This document shows, one piece after another, positions 24,305 through 37,000 of a DNA stretch of 64,000 bases. The first letter of the stretch is position 1. Each line of letters opens with the position of its first letter. Origin of the DNA: Cephalotus follicularis (taxonomy: Eukaryota > Streptophyta > Magnoliopsida > Oxalidales > Cephalotaceae); assembly GCA_001972305.1 (NCBI GenBank), contig BDDD01000306.1:385438-449437 (forward strand), read 5' to 3'. The translations under genes and the position numbers were made by a program. The notes beneath the pieces are model-generated. The model was not told where the DNA came from, ran no database searches, and saw only the letters and a program-made list of their open reading frames with translations.

Positions 24305-24810
24305 TTTTGTGATTGTTATCTGTAAAGAAGAGCAAGAGAACCACCGATCAAAAATGTGAAACCAAAAAAAAAAAAAACCTTCCTTTTTTATGAAGATCTT
24401 TAAAAGAAATATGGAGAGATATATAAAAGACCAAATCAAGAACCCAGATAAAAAAGAAGAAGAAATAACAAAACCCAGATGATAAAATCAAAACCCACCT
24501 TCAAATTCAAGAGAATTGATTCAAATTCTCTCTTCAACTATAATCAAAACAAACAGAAATTTCAAGTGAGCGCCTTCTTCAAAGCGCTTGCCTTGAACTT
24601 CTAAATATTAGCATGCAAGAGAGAGAGTTACATCAATCTCTCTCACTCTCTCTCTCTCAGTCACTGTGATTTCGAAATCCTTTAGGTTTTTTGGGTTTAT
24701 ACAAAAAGAATAAGAAAAGAGCAAAACCAGATATTTTTGTAATAGAGAAATTATGACGTAAAGAGCGGAAATGTGTCTGCACATGCCCTCCTACTGTATC
24801 CATTTTTAAA

Positions 24811-24821
24811 ACCAACGGCTA
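24811..24821. promoter_or_regulatory. MSA element (MYB3R site) upstream of the cyclin
   Basis: ACCAACGGCTA matches the mitosis-specific activator consensus YCYAACGGYYA at 10 of 11 positions. It lies about 510 bases upstream of the cyclin start codon. A weaker AACGG site (ATTAACGGTAA) lies at about 24866. Such sites bind three-repeat MYB factors in G2/M genes. Confidence 0.6.
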
Positions 24822-25565
24822 GTTATTTGCAGCCCTTCGATCAAAAGTCGCGTTCTTCTGTGTGATTAACGGTAACATAGCATGTGGGTTCCCCTGCGTT
24901 AATTACTCTTTTTTTTTTTTCTCGTAGGTTGTCCCTAATGTGGGACCCTATGCCCATCAACGCTCACAAAACTCTGCCACGTTGCAATTAACTTAGATTT
25001 ACGTGGTACCCTCCCATGAATTTCACACATATGATTAAAATATATATTTGTCAATTGAACACTATCGCTTTAAAAACAGATACTATAAAGTGACCTTGCA
25101 AATGGACTTAAGGGCGTTCAAGTGTTAAATTTTCTAAAATAAACTAAAAATTAGGTGTTTAAATGTGTAAAGTTGATTAAGGTTTGGCACATGGTCGGTT
25201 TATCCATTGATTTGAACATGAAATTACAAAGGTTTAACCCTTTTTATTAATTTATATATATTCACTTTTTTTATATACTATCACTCTTGATAATACAAAA
25301 AAGAAATTATTCAAAATAATAAAAGATTTGTGATTTGTGAAACAACGAAAAATAAATCACGAGTCTAGGGCACAGGATGTGTGTGATGCTGATGGAGATG
25401 CAACGCATTATATAATAATCTTTACGTGATTTTGTGTTTAAATGAGAACTAATATGAAATGTCTTTCAGCAGTAGGGACTGTCAGTTGTCAGTGTCAATT
25501 ATAATTTAACAGATACCAGAAAAGATCAAATAAATAAAATAATTAAATTAACAAAAATTTAAAGT

Positions 25566-25568
<3 letters not shown>

Positions 25569-25613
<45 letters not shown>
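25569..25613. repeat. (TA)n microsatellite
   Basis: About 22 TA units. A second run of about 15 units lies at 26086-26115. Confidence 0.95.
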
Positions 25614-25615
<2 letters not shown>

Positions 25616-26081
25616 CTATTCCACTCTGTGAGGTGATTTAGTTGGCAGTACAGGCTGTATATACATGCACAATCTAATCCAAAAACTCAGTCAAATGTTG
25701 CAAACTGTGAATCATAAAATGTGCAATTTGATTTTGAGTTTGTTTTAAGTTTAAATGTTTTGAATATGAAACAAATCTTTTACAAGCTTTACTTATTTTG
25801 ATATCACACAAATTGACAATTGCTTGTTGTTACATACATCAATGTAGCCTTTTAACACTATTCATTATCTGTACAATTTTTCCTGTCTTAATTTTTTCGT
25901 ACGCACTTGTAAATCTCATCATTCACTTGAACTCTTTTGTATAATACATGAAAGTAATCAATTATTCAAAAGCATATCGTATATCATTGTAATACATATA
26001 ATATCTCCCTGACGTTAAGTGAATTAAAGAAATATGCAAATTGTTTTTAATAACCATATAAAGCAACATAACTATAGCATT

Positions 26082-26117
<36 letters not shown>

Positions 26118-26354
26118 AGGTGACTAGTAGCAAATCTTGCTATTTACCATGGTCTATGGAAGATTCATCAATTAAAGCTCTTCAATTGAGGGTATAGTGT
26201 GAATCTACAGATTATATCACTAACCTAAAGCAGAAAAATCCGATGAATTCTTGATAAGGCCTTAATATACAGCAAATCTATATATGTATACCATAATGGA
26301 AGGTTTAAGGTTTATTTTTATCGAATAATGCTATATATAACAACTAAAAAAAAC

Positions 26355-26485
26355 AATTGATAGTAATTATTGAGATTATAACATATCATATTTTTTAATT
26401 TAATTCAATGATGATCCTCTCAAACTTTTTAATTTAATTCAATGATATTATGACATATCAGTAACTATTATAGTTACCGTGGTTT
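26355..26485. mobile_element. Short MITE-like inverted repeat
   Basis: The left arm (TAGTAATTATTGAGATTATA, then ACATATCAT) is imperfectly complementary to the right arm (ATGATATTATGACATATCAG, then TAACTATTA). The internal TTTTTAATTTAATTCAATGAT also occurs twice in direct orientation. A related structure lies in a U-box gene intron (28155-28265). Confidence 0.5.
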
Positions 26486-27074
26486 TTTAGCTTCAATGAT
26501 AAGAATTTTAGTTAATTTGGCATATGGAAGATATGCAACTATGCAAAGTGGAGTATTTGACATTATAGATAAGTACAAATTGATATGCTTGGTGTACAAC
26601 AAAATAAACTAATTACCATAATATCATATTGTAATCTACAAGTTTTATCCATGAAAATCTTGCAATCTGATGCCCAAGTCATATGAATATTCGATTACAA
26701 CTTTTGTGAAGATACTCTACTAAGCGATAACAACAGGGTAAATTTGATTGGTGGATACCAAGAGGACAAGTCCATATTGTATATAGCTCATCGTCTATTC
26801 AATGGGAAAAAAAAAACTTCATGAGTTATGTTTTTTTTTTTAGTAAGGGAATAACCCATTAATTTGATGCTAAAAATGGTGCCTACAGTGGTTAATTATA
26901 CCACTCAGCCCCCCCACACAGTTGTACCATTGATGTCCATTTAAAAAAAAAAACCAACTTTCAAAATGGTTTCTATTTTTATGAACCAAAATTTCGCGAC
27001 ATCAACTAACAAACCCGAAAAGCCCGCCAAGAGATTGACAACGAACAAAGCAAACAAACCCAAGAACATAATCC

Positions 27075-27134
27075 ATGGATGCTGCGTTTAGGGTTACTTT
27101 CCATGGCAACAATGCAATGATAGATATAAAGTGA
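27075..27134 (+). promoter_or_regulatory. Upstream ORF overlapping the U-box start codon
   Basis: ATG at 27075 opens 19 codons (MDAAFRVTFHGNN...) and stops at TGA 27132-27134. That stop shares its A with the main ATG (TGATG). If the transcript begins upstream of 27075, this geometry would favour reinitiation control. The transcription start is not known. Confidence 0.4.
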
Positions 27135-30100
27135 TGATGGTGATGATGGATGACGAGAGAGAGGAAGAAGGAGGTGAAGTGGAGGTCATAGAGGAGGAGA
27201 TTGAATTGAATACGTCGAGCACACAAGAGGAGATTGATGTGGTGCAACAGATAGTAAGTGTGATTGAATCTGTTGCTCAACTAGGAGATTATCGAAGAAC
27301 GCAAAGGAAAGAATGTTATAGCCTTGCTAGGCGCATGAAGCTTTTGTTGCCATTTTTAGAGGAGACTAAAGACCTCGACAGGCCAATTTCTAAGACGTGT
27401 AATGCTGCCTTGTGTACCTTGAAATGTGTTCTTCTTATGGCAAGGAAATTGTTGAAAACATGCAACGAAGGAAGCAAGATTTATCTGGTCAGGTTATTTG
27501 TTATGCTTAATGATCATATATACATAGATTGTGGGTTTCATTTATTTGTTATTTTGGATAGCTCTGATTTGAATTAACTCTGATTCGATTGTTTGTAGGC
27601 ATTGGAGAGTGAGGCTACGTTGGCCAGATTTCATGCCATTTATGATAAGTTAAGCCAAACTTTGGATGGTTTACCTTTCGATGAATTAGAGATTTCAGAT
27701 GAAGTTAAAGAACAGGTATAAATGTATAAATATATTGCTTTGAATCTCTTTACGACTAGCTTTATTGTTATTGCATTTGTTTTTTGATACCTTGTTGTCA
27801 TTTATCCTGAGATCATCTAGCCAAGAAAAAGCAAGTGATTATTGTTGATAGCATTTCTCAATTGCTTATTGTGGTATTAGATTTTCATTGACAAAGCAAC
27901 TCAATGATTATGCGTTCCCTTCTACAAATACATTCCCATCATATTATATGTGAAAATTATTTGGCTATTGGGTGGAAAATATGAATATTAAAGAGTCATG
28001 TAAGTTAACTCAAACTTATATATTGCACATGAGTTTTGATGCCTATATATTGATAAGGTCAAGAAATAATAATCTAGCTGGTACTCTAGCTGTTAAACAT
28101 TAATTCATCATATTTGCCTGGATAATATAGTAACCAACAAATCACAGTAGTTACAGTAACTGTTGATGTGTCATAACATCATTAAGTTGGATTAAAAAAC
28201 GTGAAAGAACCATCATTCAGTTGAGTTAAAAAGTGTGATGTGTCATAACCTCAACAGTTTTAATTGTTTTTATTTTTTAGTTATTGTCCATAACATTATT
28301 GTATTCGACTCATTTCTATTTGTGAGAAATCTAATATATATTTTTAGGACTATTTTATTAAATTTAGTTTCCCCTTACAGAGACAAATTTTTATATGTGG
28401 TTTAGGTTGAGCTGATGGCTATGCATCTGAGAAGAGCAAAGAGGAGAACAGACACACAGGATATAGAACTTGCAATGGATATGATAGTAGTGTTCTCTAA
28501 AACAGATGAACGCAATGCAGATAGTGCCATAATTGAAAGGCTAGCAAAGAAGCTAGACCTACATACATCTGAGGACCTCAAGATGGAAACTATAGCTGTA
28601 AGAAATCTTGTAAAAGATAGAGGATGCCTAAATGCTGAGACTGTGCAGCATGTTATAGATCTTCTTAACAAATTCAAGCAAGTTGCTGGCATGGAAGTGG
28701 TCGACATATTACAAGATCCTGTCATGCCTAAAATGACGAAGTGCCCATCTTTGGTGATCCCTCATGAATTCCTATGTCCAATCACACTAGAGATCATGAC
28801 AGAGCCAGTTATTATAGCTAGTGGACAGGTGATATAGAACATAAGACTCAATAATATTGAGATTACATAGGAGAAAAATTCTTGGGTGGAACACCGTCCT
28901 TACATACACAACCAATAATAAGATATCATGTCAGCAGTTTACGACAATTTATCATAATATTATTTAATGTGGATTTTTTTTATTACTTGTGTATACATGA
29001 AATGTGTTCACCAAAATCTCTCCCTATAATAACATGCATAATATATTCTCATTTTATGTGGTGAAACTGATTTGTTTTGGTTTTCTTTCTTGTCTGCTAA
29101 AGTCTTATGAAAGAGAAAGCATACAGAAGTGGTTTGACACAAACCATAGGACCTGCCCAAAGACCAGGCAAACTTTGCCTCACTTGTCATTAGCACCAAA
29201 TTATGCCCTCAAGAACCTGATCCTGCAGTGGTGTGAAAAGAATAAGTTTAAGCTTCCCAAAAAGGATAACTCTTCATGTCCTGAGAGCTCCTCTAGTGAA
29301 CAGAAAGAGGGGATCTTGTCTTTTGTGGAAAACCTGTCTTCAAGTAAGTTAGAATTGCAGAGAAATGCAGTGAAGAAGATCCGTTTGCTCTCCAAAGAGA
29401 ATCCAGAGAATAGGGTCTCGATTGCCAACAATGGAGGGATACCTCCATTGGTGCAACTCTTGTCCTATCCAGATTCCAAAATTCAAGAACATGCTGTAAC
29501 TGCTATACTCAATTTATCAATTGATGAAGCCAACAAAAAACACATAGCAAATGAAGGAGCCATTCCATCAATCATAGACATCTTGCAGAATGGAAGTATT
29601 GAGGCTAGAGAGAACTCTGCAGCAGCTTTATTTAGTTTATCAATGGTTGATGAGATTAAGGTTACTGTGGGATTCTCAAATGGGATTCCTGCATTGGTAG
29701 ATTTGTTACAAAATGGGACAATAAGAGGTAAAAGAGATGCTGCCACTGCATTGTTTAATTTATCTCTTAACCAAGCAAACAAGGCTAGAGCCATTGATGC
29801 TGGCATTGTACCACCTCTACTCCAATTACTCAAGGACAAAAATTTGGGAATGGTTGATGAGGCCCTCTCCATCTTCTTACTTCTTGCATCACATCATGAG
29901 GGGAGGCATGCAATTGGGGAGTTGTCATTCATTGAGACTCTTGTTGAGTTCATCAGAGAAGGGACCCCCAAGAACAAGGAATGTGCAACAGCTGTTCTTC
30001 TTGAACTGGGGTCAAACAATTCATCTTTTATACTTGCATCACTTCAATTTGGTGTTTATGAACATTTGATTGAGCTCACAAACACTGGTACCAATAGAGC

Positions 30101-30158
30101 CCAAAGAAAAGCCAATGCTCTTTTACAGGTTATGCACAAGTCTGAGCAAATACCTTGA
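27134..30158 (+). CDS. PUB15: U-box/armadillo E3 ubiquitin ligase (PUB15-like)
   Basis: Transfers ubiquitin from E2 to substrates; substrates are not predictable here. Exons 27134-27487, 27599-27715, 28406-28828, 29103-30158; 649 residues, all introns GT-AG in phase 0. The N-terminus has an acidic stretch, then the UND-type helical domain (about 30-240) of plant U-box/ARM proteins. The U-box (about 260-330) has [36 protein letters not shown] and [10 protein letters not shown]. The C-terminal half has five to six armadillo repeats ([55 protein letters not shown]). A run of several ATG/GTG codons makes the exact start uncertain by a few codons. The PUB15 assignment is by overall resemblance. 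Confidence 0.92.
28140..28280. mobile_element. MITE-like hairpin inside U-box intron 2
   Basis: AACTGTTGATGTGTCATAAC is mirrored by GTCATAACCTCAACAGTTTT about 85 bases later. An internal motif GATGTGTCATAAC occurs in direct orientation too. It shares TGTCATAA/TTATGACA arms with the element at 26355. Confidence 0.5.
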
Positions 30159-30333
30159 AGTTTCTGGTGCTTAATTATCATGCACCTGGTTAATCATTAG
30201 GCTTTCTTTGATTCTAGTGTCAAATATCTAAATCACAATTATAAGGATCTTGTTCCATGTTTGTAATGTTGACAAAGTCTGTTCATATTGTAATTTCCTT
30301 TCGTTTTATATCATTGTTTTACTATTTTTTGAA

Positions 30334-30385
30334 GGGTCTTTGCCTACCAACTATAACTGACAACTGACAACTGACAACTGACGTG
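30334..30385. repeat. CAACTGA heptamer array
   Basis: Four contiguous (T)GACAACT-type heptamers at about 30353-30382 create repeated CAACTG sites, a MYB-binding core in other contexts. A reverse-oriented TGTCAGTTGTCAGTGTCA lies near 25479. No functional evidence. Confidence 0.6.
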
Positions 30386-30418
30386 GTAGGTCTGGCCTAA
30401 CTCAAAATATCTCCTCCC

Positions 30419-30820
30419 TTAGAGGGCAGCATCTCCAATAATCTTTTTTAGCCAAATTGTACGACAAACAGACGAATTCACAAGTAGAAAAGAATCACAA
30501 GAGATTGTTTCTTTCAACTCCTCGTAAATGCAATATATCCCCCTTTGAAAACATGCCACCTTGAGACTCCATAGATACAGATACAGGTACACCAGCAAGC
30601 TCAACAGGTAAAATACATGGTCTATATATATGTCAAGTATCTCAAACTTCCAACAAAGGCTTCTATATACTTTTGATTTAATTTGATAATTTCTGATTTT
30701 TTTTGGTAATCTCACACCACATTCAACCGGGTCCTCACATCTTGACACATCTACCTTGAATTTTCTGAGAAGTTGTTTTGCATAACCTTTTTGAGAAATT
30801 AAAAGATCTTTCTTTCTCAT
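30419..30820 (-). pseudogene. Ty1/copia pol relic (RT C-terminus)
   Basis: One open frame of 133 codons keeps ISQKGYAKQLLRKFKVD and VECGVRLPK-like RT sequence at its start. A VNSSVCRTIWLKKII-like segment at its end corresponds to the C-terminal RNase H part (TSCVCHAIWLRR in the family). The middle is garbled and shortened, so this is a decayed fragment. No LTRs were recognised. Confidence 0.65.
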
Positions 30821-31188
30821 TTTGTTTTTTTTTTATGAGAAACGAAAATCTCTCACATTATGTATGACCCAAATAAAATATCTCGAAACTTTTACCACCA
30901 TTTGGGTACCTCTACCTATGCCCAAAATTAAAAATCCAATTTAAAAAGTTGCAAAAGAGAAAAGATCTGTGCTGGATTATTCTCAGAGTTAATGAACAAC
31001 AGCAAATGGTTCCCTACCAACTCAAAATCAGAGTGCAGCATATCCGACGTCCAGCTCCAACATGATTATCCCTAAACCCAACGTGAGATTTTCTATTTTT
31101 TTAATTTTTGAACTCTGGGGGATAAAGGAGACCAACCATATATGTATATACATCGAGAATAAAGGGTAAAAAAATAAAGTTTAATCTA

Positions 31189-32122
31189 CTATCTAGAGTT
31201 CTCCAAAAGTCGTTCCACTGCCGCTTGGACATCTCCTGAAGTTAACCACAGTGCTTGAAAATTTGCATCATTGTCGATGAACCCCATCTCTTGAAGCTGT
31301 GCAAGTTGTGTTTCATAGAGCTCTTCCGGTGACAATACAAGAGAATAAAGAAACAGTGTAAGATGATCCCTGTGTTGTGTCAGTAACTGACTTAAAGTGT
31401 TGGGTATCTACAAGATAATAAATAACTCAATTATGGTGGAGGGAGGGGATATAGACCAACCATCACATATGTAATGAGCAGTCGGGCTGCTTGACGAAAG
31501 CTCGTCGTTTGGGATGCCTTCAATTTAAGGTAGAATGTAAAGACGGCATCAGTAGAAGAAAGAGTGATTGTGTTTAGTGCCAAGACAAAGTTTTTTCACT
31601 TTAGAGAACCGTTCGATAATAATTCAATACCTATTCCTCCACCAGCCTCATCCAATCTCCTGCAAGAAACCGATATGACATAGATGAATAAGAAGGACTA
31701 AATGCAAAACAAAATGATAAGAAATTAGCCAAAGGAAAATGCTCAGGTAAGGATAGCAAAGTGCTTACTCAGGAGACAGCTGTTGACCAATAACAGACGG
31801 ATGTGGTGGCACCGAAACAAAACAAAATGAAGCCAAGGTAGTTATAAATCACCACAAGGGCCAGTACCAAGAAAGGGGACCATTACTCACAATATAAGCA
31901 TAAAAACTTGAGGTAGTGATAAGTTGGAAGTTTTTCAGAGTACATCCAACAAAACACTTGGATACCACCAAATTTGAGTATTAATAAGGTACTCACCAAA
32001 TGCAATACCAATAAGATTTCGAAACCCATAAAATAGTTTTCCTAATACCTCATAGAACATTGAAGGAAACTGCGTGCTACTGATGTCAGGTGATGCTGCA
32101 ATGACACTGCTGTCACGTGTTT
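31189..32122 (-). pseudogene. 5'-truncated ubiquilin/DSK2-like gene fragment with UBA domain
   Basis: Five possible exons keep matching splice phases on the minus strand: 32122-32049 (DSSVIAASPDISSTQFPSMF), one ending at 31769/31770 (PPHPSVIGQQLSPE), 31659-31631 (RLDEAGGGIG), one around 31520-31455 (IPNDELSSSPTAHYICDG), and a last exon about 31369-31189. The last encodes a UBA domain ([20 protein letters not shown], then [20 protein letters not shown]) like the ubiquitin-binding C-terminus of ubiquilin/DSK2. No ubiquitin-like domain or STI1 repeats are found upstream; the sequence passes into AT-rich repeat and the hAT MITE. It could be a degenerate duplicate or a small derived gene. Confidence 0.55.
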
Positions 32123-32555
32123 CTGCAAACCAATCAGTAATTGGTATCGTAAAAAAAATAGATTTATGATTTATATTTTATAAATTTAATCATTGAATTT
32201 GATACATATTGTATTATTATATATAAATGTATAAAAATAAAATATTTATAAATATCTAATTTTTTTAAAAGTTTTTATGTATAATTTATATAAATAAAAT
32301 ATTAAATTCAATAATCAAATTTATAAAATATAAATTTTAAATCTACGTCAAAATTTTAGTCAACTGGAGTTAAACTACTGGTTCAATGTGTTTGTGTTAT
32401 TTTTAAGTGAACCTAAAGAGCTGTTACTCCTAGGGTGGGCCCAGAAGACAGTCGTGTGTGGCTCGACTCAAATAAGGCCAATTGCAATCTTATCAGTTAG
32501 CAAGCATCTATGTAATATTGCAGCATGTACAGACACAACAGTACACAAACATTTG

Positions 32556-33062
32556 TTAGGGTGCGTAAAATTATTCAAAAATCAAAAAATTAAACCAAAT
32601 AGCACAGATTTTTTTTTTTAGGTACGGGAATACGGTTTGAGTGCGATTTATAAAATCTTAAATTTTCGGGTATGCGGGTACCCGAATATCGGTAATTTTT
32701 TTATGGTTTTGGCCATTAATAAGTATAATACTAATATGTTTGTAATCTTTGTTAATTTAATTGGTATAATTAGTGATCATTTATTGAATAATTGGATTAT
32801 TTAAGTAATATTTGATATAATTAGATAAAGTATTAAGTATTTAATTTTTAGTTTTAAAATTTTTGTATTAATTTTAATTAAAAGTGTAAAATTGCGAGTT
32901 TTATCCGCAATACCCGAAAACTGCATTGTAGTTTGGGACGGGTGATTGTAACCCGAACTCCAAGTACGGTTCAGGTACGGGTTGAGATTTTTGTACCCGC
33001 AAAATCGTAAAACTGAACCGCAAAAAATTAAGGTTCGGTTTTTACCAGTATAAACACCCCTA
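32556..33062. mobile_element. Non-autonomous hAT element (MITE), 507 bp, with 8-bp TSD
   Basis: A perfect 8-bp target duplication AACATTTG flanks it (32548-32555 and 33063-33070). Termini are TTAGGGTG on the left and, read inward, TAGGGGTG on the right, the plant hAT signature. Subterminal CGGGTACC/GGTTCGG-type repeats occur at both ends. It is non-coding. Confidence 0.82.
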
Positions 33063-33929
33063 AACATTTGCACTTGTGATCGTAGACTGTAAAGCACACG
33101 TTTCAAGACCATTTGTACTAACGTGTCACCAAGATAATGGTCCACGTCAACTCCTGCCACAAGTGGATACGGATTGGTTGCAGCAAAAAACCAAATCATG
33201 GATAAGGAACCATGAATTCATGACGTCTCATTTATTTTATCATTTCTCCCTCTCCTATCTTTGCATATCTCACCATAAAAAGTTATCATCTTCTTGAGTG
33301 GGTCCAACCTCTTAACCTCTTTTTTTATTATTAAAAAAAAAACTCTTTTAACTCCTATTTATCACGATTTATTGTTATTGCTATGATTAAACAAATAAAT
33401 GTGGATTTACTATAAAAATGGAATAACTCAACTAGTTATTACAAAAAAATAGAGAAACATTTTATCTTTAAAGTGAATACAACTGATATTTTATAACCAA
33501 TATATATACATGCAGTTTGTGACAGATAAAGACTAGCTTAATATATAAATAATTTTGTGATAGATCTCAATTAAGATACATATAATGTATGATAACTTTG
33601 ATTTAATGATAGTCACAAAAATATCTTGAAAGATTTGAATGTTAAAAATATCTAATTTTATTATTTTAGCCATCATTATGCTTAATCATTTACCTACTCT
33701 TTATGCCTGGTTTTCACTGACAAAGAGAACATAATTAATCAATAATTAACGTAATTAATCAATAATGAAAAACTCGCGAGTGAGTAAGTTACTAGACGTT
33801 AAATTGCTTAAAAATATTTATAGGAATATATGGAACCAATATGAGTAATTTCTTTTTTAATTACGTAGTAGATTTGTGAGCCTGTATTTGGATAAGGATT
33901 CAATAGTAGAAGCGCGAGCCACGAGCCTG

Positions 33930-33937
33930 TATAAATA
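33930..33937 (+). promoter_or_regulatory. TATA box of the catalase gene
   Basis: TATAAATA lies 98 bases before the ATG. A CT-rich leader (33988-34022, mostly (CT)n) follows, as is common in strongly expressed plant genes. Upstream to 33071 is AT-rich with no gene. Confidence 0.7.
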
Positions 33938-34027
33938 AACCCAAAATTAACAACAGCTTTGATTCTTTGTTTGCCACGCAAACACTATCTCTTTCTCTCC
34001 CTCTCTCTCTCTCTCTCTCCCTCAGCC

Positions 34028-37000
34028 ATGGATCCATACAAGGTACTCATTGTTATTCTTCTCTAATGATAGATAGCCATTTATTTTATTGTTTTTATTG
34101 GACAATTTTGATTTATCCTTTAATTCATTTTCATAAAATCAAAGTTTAGAGTGGCTGTTATTGCAATCGATTCGACTTTGTTATGATTCAGCTTTTATAG
34201 GTTTTGTATCATTCTCTTTTATGATATAGATGCCGAAAATGATTCTTATTAGTATTGATTAATTGAGGAATTAAGCTGGATTATTGATATATTAGGTCTA
34301 AAATAAGGGAGGAATTTTTCTCAATTAAGTTTGTAGAATTATTTTGGTTTATTAAGCATAGACGCTAACATATTTAAGGATTAAGATATTTAAATATTGT
34401 GGTAAATTTCACCTGAGTTTTAATTCCGCTTGATTTTTTATATATGAAGTATCTGTGCCTGTTTTTGTCTCTCTTCATAGTTTTTTTTTATTTTTTTTGT
34501 TTGCTTATTATCTTATATGTTTCCTTGATATGATGCAGCACCGCCCATCGAGCGCGTACAATTCCCCCTTCTTCACTACCAACTCGGGTGCTCCTGTGTA
34601 TAACAACAACTCATCGTTGACAGTGGGAACTAGGGGTATTTACTGATTTTTTTTGTTATTTTGTGATTAACTCAGTTTTTACAATGGAAATGATGCGTTA
34701 GTCAGCATTAGAACATATATTCACCAATCATCCATTAAGTAAATTCCTTATTCATGTTTTGCTCTGTGTTTCAGTTTGCTTGCTGTTCTGTTGAAATAGC
34801 TTTGTTGATCTAATTTTCTGTGTTTTATGAGCATTTTCGTTTAAGTTTTGTCCTTATTATCATTGCTGTTAACATGGTTACTGTTTCTTTTCTGGTGAAT
34901 GGTTATCGTTACTACTATAAAAAAATGATGGTTCGTAAGCTTCATTTGGGTTTTGATATATCTGTGATTGGTGTTGTTAGTTTTCTTCCTTTATTTAGGG
35001 ACTGTTACTGCTCAGCAGCAAATATTTAGGCTTCCGAGATCCTTTTTCACATTGCAACTTCTGATACTCATTGATTTTTATTAGTTTTCTGCGATATTTA
35101 GATTGCGAATATATGCTCTTTCTGATTCTCATATGACGAGCCTTGGATGATCAGTTTAGGGAACTTCTGTGTTCAATAAACAAGCTCAAGTATGTAGAAG
35201 CTTAGTTTTACTTGATTTTTTTTATCTGTTCCTCACTCAGGGTTTTCTTTATTAACCACAACAGGCAATTTCTTGACCAAAATTTCTTTCTTTCTTTCTT
35301 CAGTTCTCAGTTTTTTGTCAGATTCCGCATGGAGTTGTTTGTCCAAGGCATATGAAATTATAATTGTCCATGGCTGAATGTTGTTACTTCTACTTTATTC
35401 TTAGTGTGGGAACTGTTCTACTTTAACATTTGGAGTTGAGAATCTGCATTGAACACTGAGGCTACACTGTTCTTGACAGGTCCAATCCTCATTGAGGATT
35501 ATCATTTGGTGGAAAAACTTGCCAATTTTGACCGCGAGAGAATTCCAGAACGTGTTGTCCATGCCAGGGGAGCCAGCGCAAAGGGTTTCTTTGAGGTCAC
35601 CCACGATATCTCTCACCTTACCTGTGCTGATTTCCTCCGAGCCCCTGGAGTTCAGACACCAGTTATTGTCCGCTTCTCCACTGTTATCCATGAGCGTGGC
35701 AGTCCTGAAACCCTGAGGGATCCTCGAGGTTTTGCAGTGAAGTTTTACACTAGAGAGGTGAGGGTTTATCAGTATTTCCATTTTTTACTGACATATATAG
35801 GATGAAAGCCTATGGTTTGGGATAAGTTGGCTATTCAGAGGTTTCTACATGGTTTAAGGTTTATATAGGTACAATTATCATTTATTGATCCGAACTGAAT
35901 TAACAGTATTCAATATAGCTTCCTGGGATATAATCTTTTGTTTTTAATCCCACGATGTACTCATTTTGCCTTTTTCCTTTGAACTCAGGGAAATTTTGAT
36001 CTTGTGGGAAACAATTTCCCTGTCTTCTTCGTCCGTGATGGAATGAAATTCCCAGACATGGTCCATGCTCTTAAACCGAACCCTAAGTCTCACATCCAGG
36101 AGAACTGGAGAATCGTTGACTTCTTCTCCCATCATCCGGAAAGTTTGCACATGTTTACCTTCCTCTTTGATGATTTGGGCATTCCACAAGATTACAGGCA
36201 CATGGAAGGGTCTGGTGTTAACACCTATACTCTGATCAACAAAGCTGGGAAAGCACACTATGTAAAGTTTCATTGGAAACCAACTTGTGGAGTCAAGTGT
36301 TTGTTGGAAGAAGAGGCAATTAGGGTTGGAGGAGCAAATCACAGCCACGCTACTAAGGATCTTTATGACTCAATTGCTGCTGGAAATTATCCTGAGTGGA
36401 AACTTTTTATCCAGACAATTGATCCTGTTCATGAAGACAGATTCGACTTTGATCCACTGGATGTAACCAAGACCTGGCCTGAGGACATATTGCCCCTGCA
36501 GCCAGTGGGCCGCTTGGTCTTGAACAAGAACATAGATAACTTCTTTGCTGAAAATGAGCAGCTTGCCTTTTGCCCTGCTATTGTGGTTCCTGGTGTCTAC
36601 TATTCGGATGATAAGTTGCTCCAAACTCGAATCTTCTCCTATGCTGATACCCAGAGGCACCGCCTTGGCCCGAACTATTTGCAACTCCCAGCTAATGCCC
36701 CCAAGTGTGCCCATCACAATAATCACCATGAAGGTTTTATGAACTTCATGCACAGGGATGAGGAGGTATTAGAATCTTCTTTAATTGCCTGTTGAGTTGA
36801 TTGTTTCTTCGAATGGATGCTTTAGATGCAACTTTTTGCTGTGCTGATTATAGATTGGGCTCTGAGCAGATATTCTGTTGCTTTTTTTAGGTCAATTACT
36901 TCCCTTCAAGGTATGATCCAGTGCGTCATGCTGAGACCTTTCCCATTCCTCCTGCTATCTACACTGGAAAGCGTGAGAAGGTCAGTTGAAATTGATGTCT

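Larger units (their letters stand above)
24305..27074. other. Intergenic region between cyclin and U-box genes
   Basis: The cyclin 5' UTR and promoter occupy the first 600 bases or so. The rest is AT-rich with two (TA)n tracts and one MITE-like hairpin (listed separately). No gene is seen. Confidence 0.6.
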
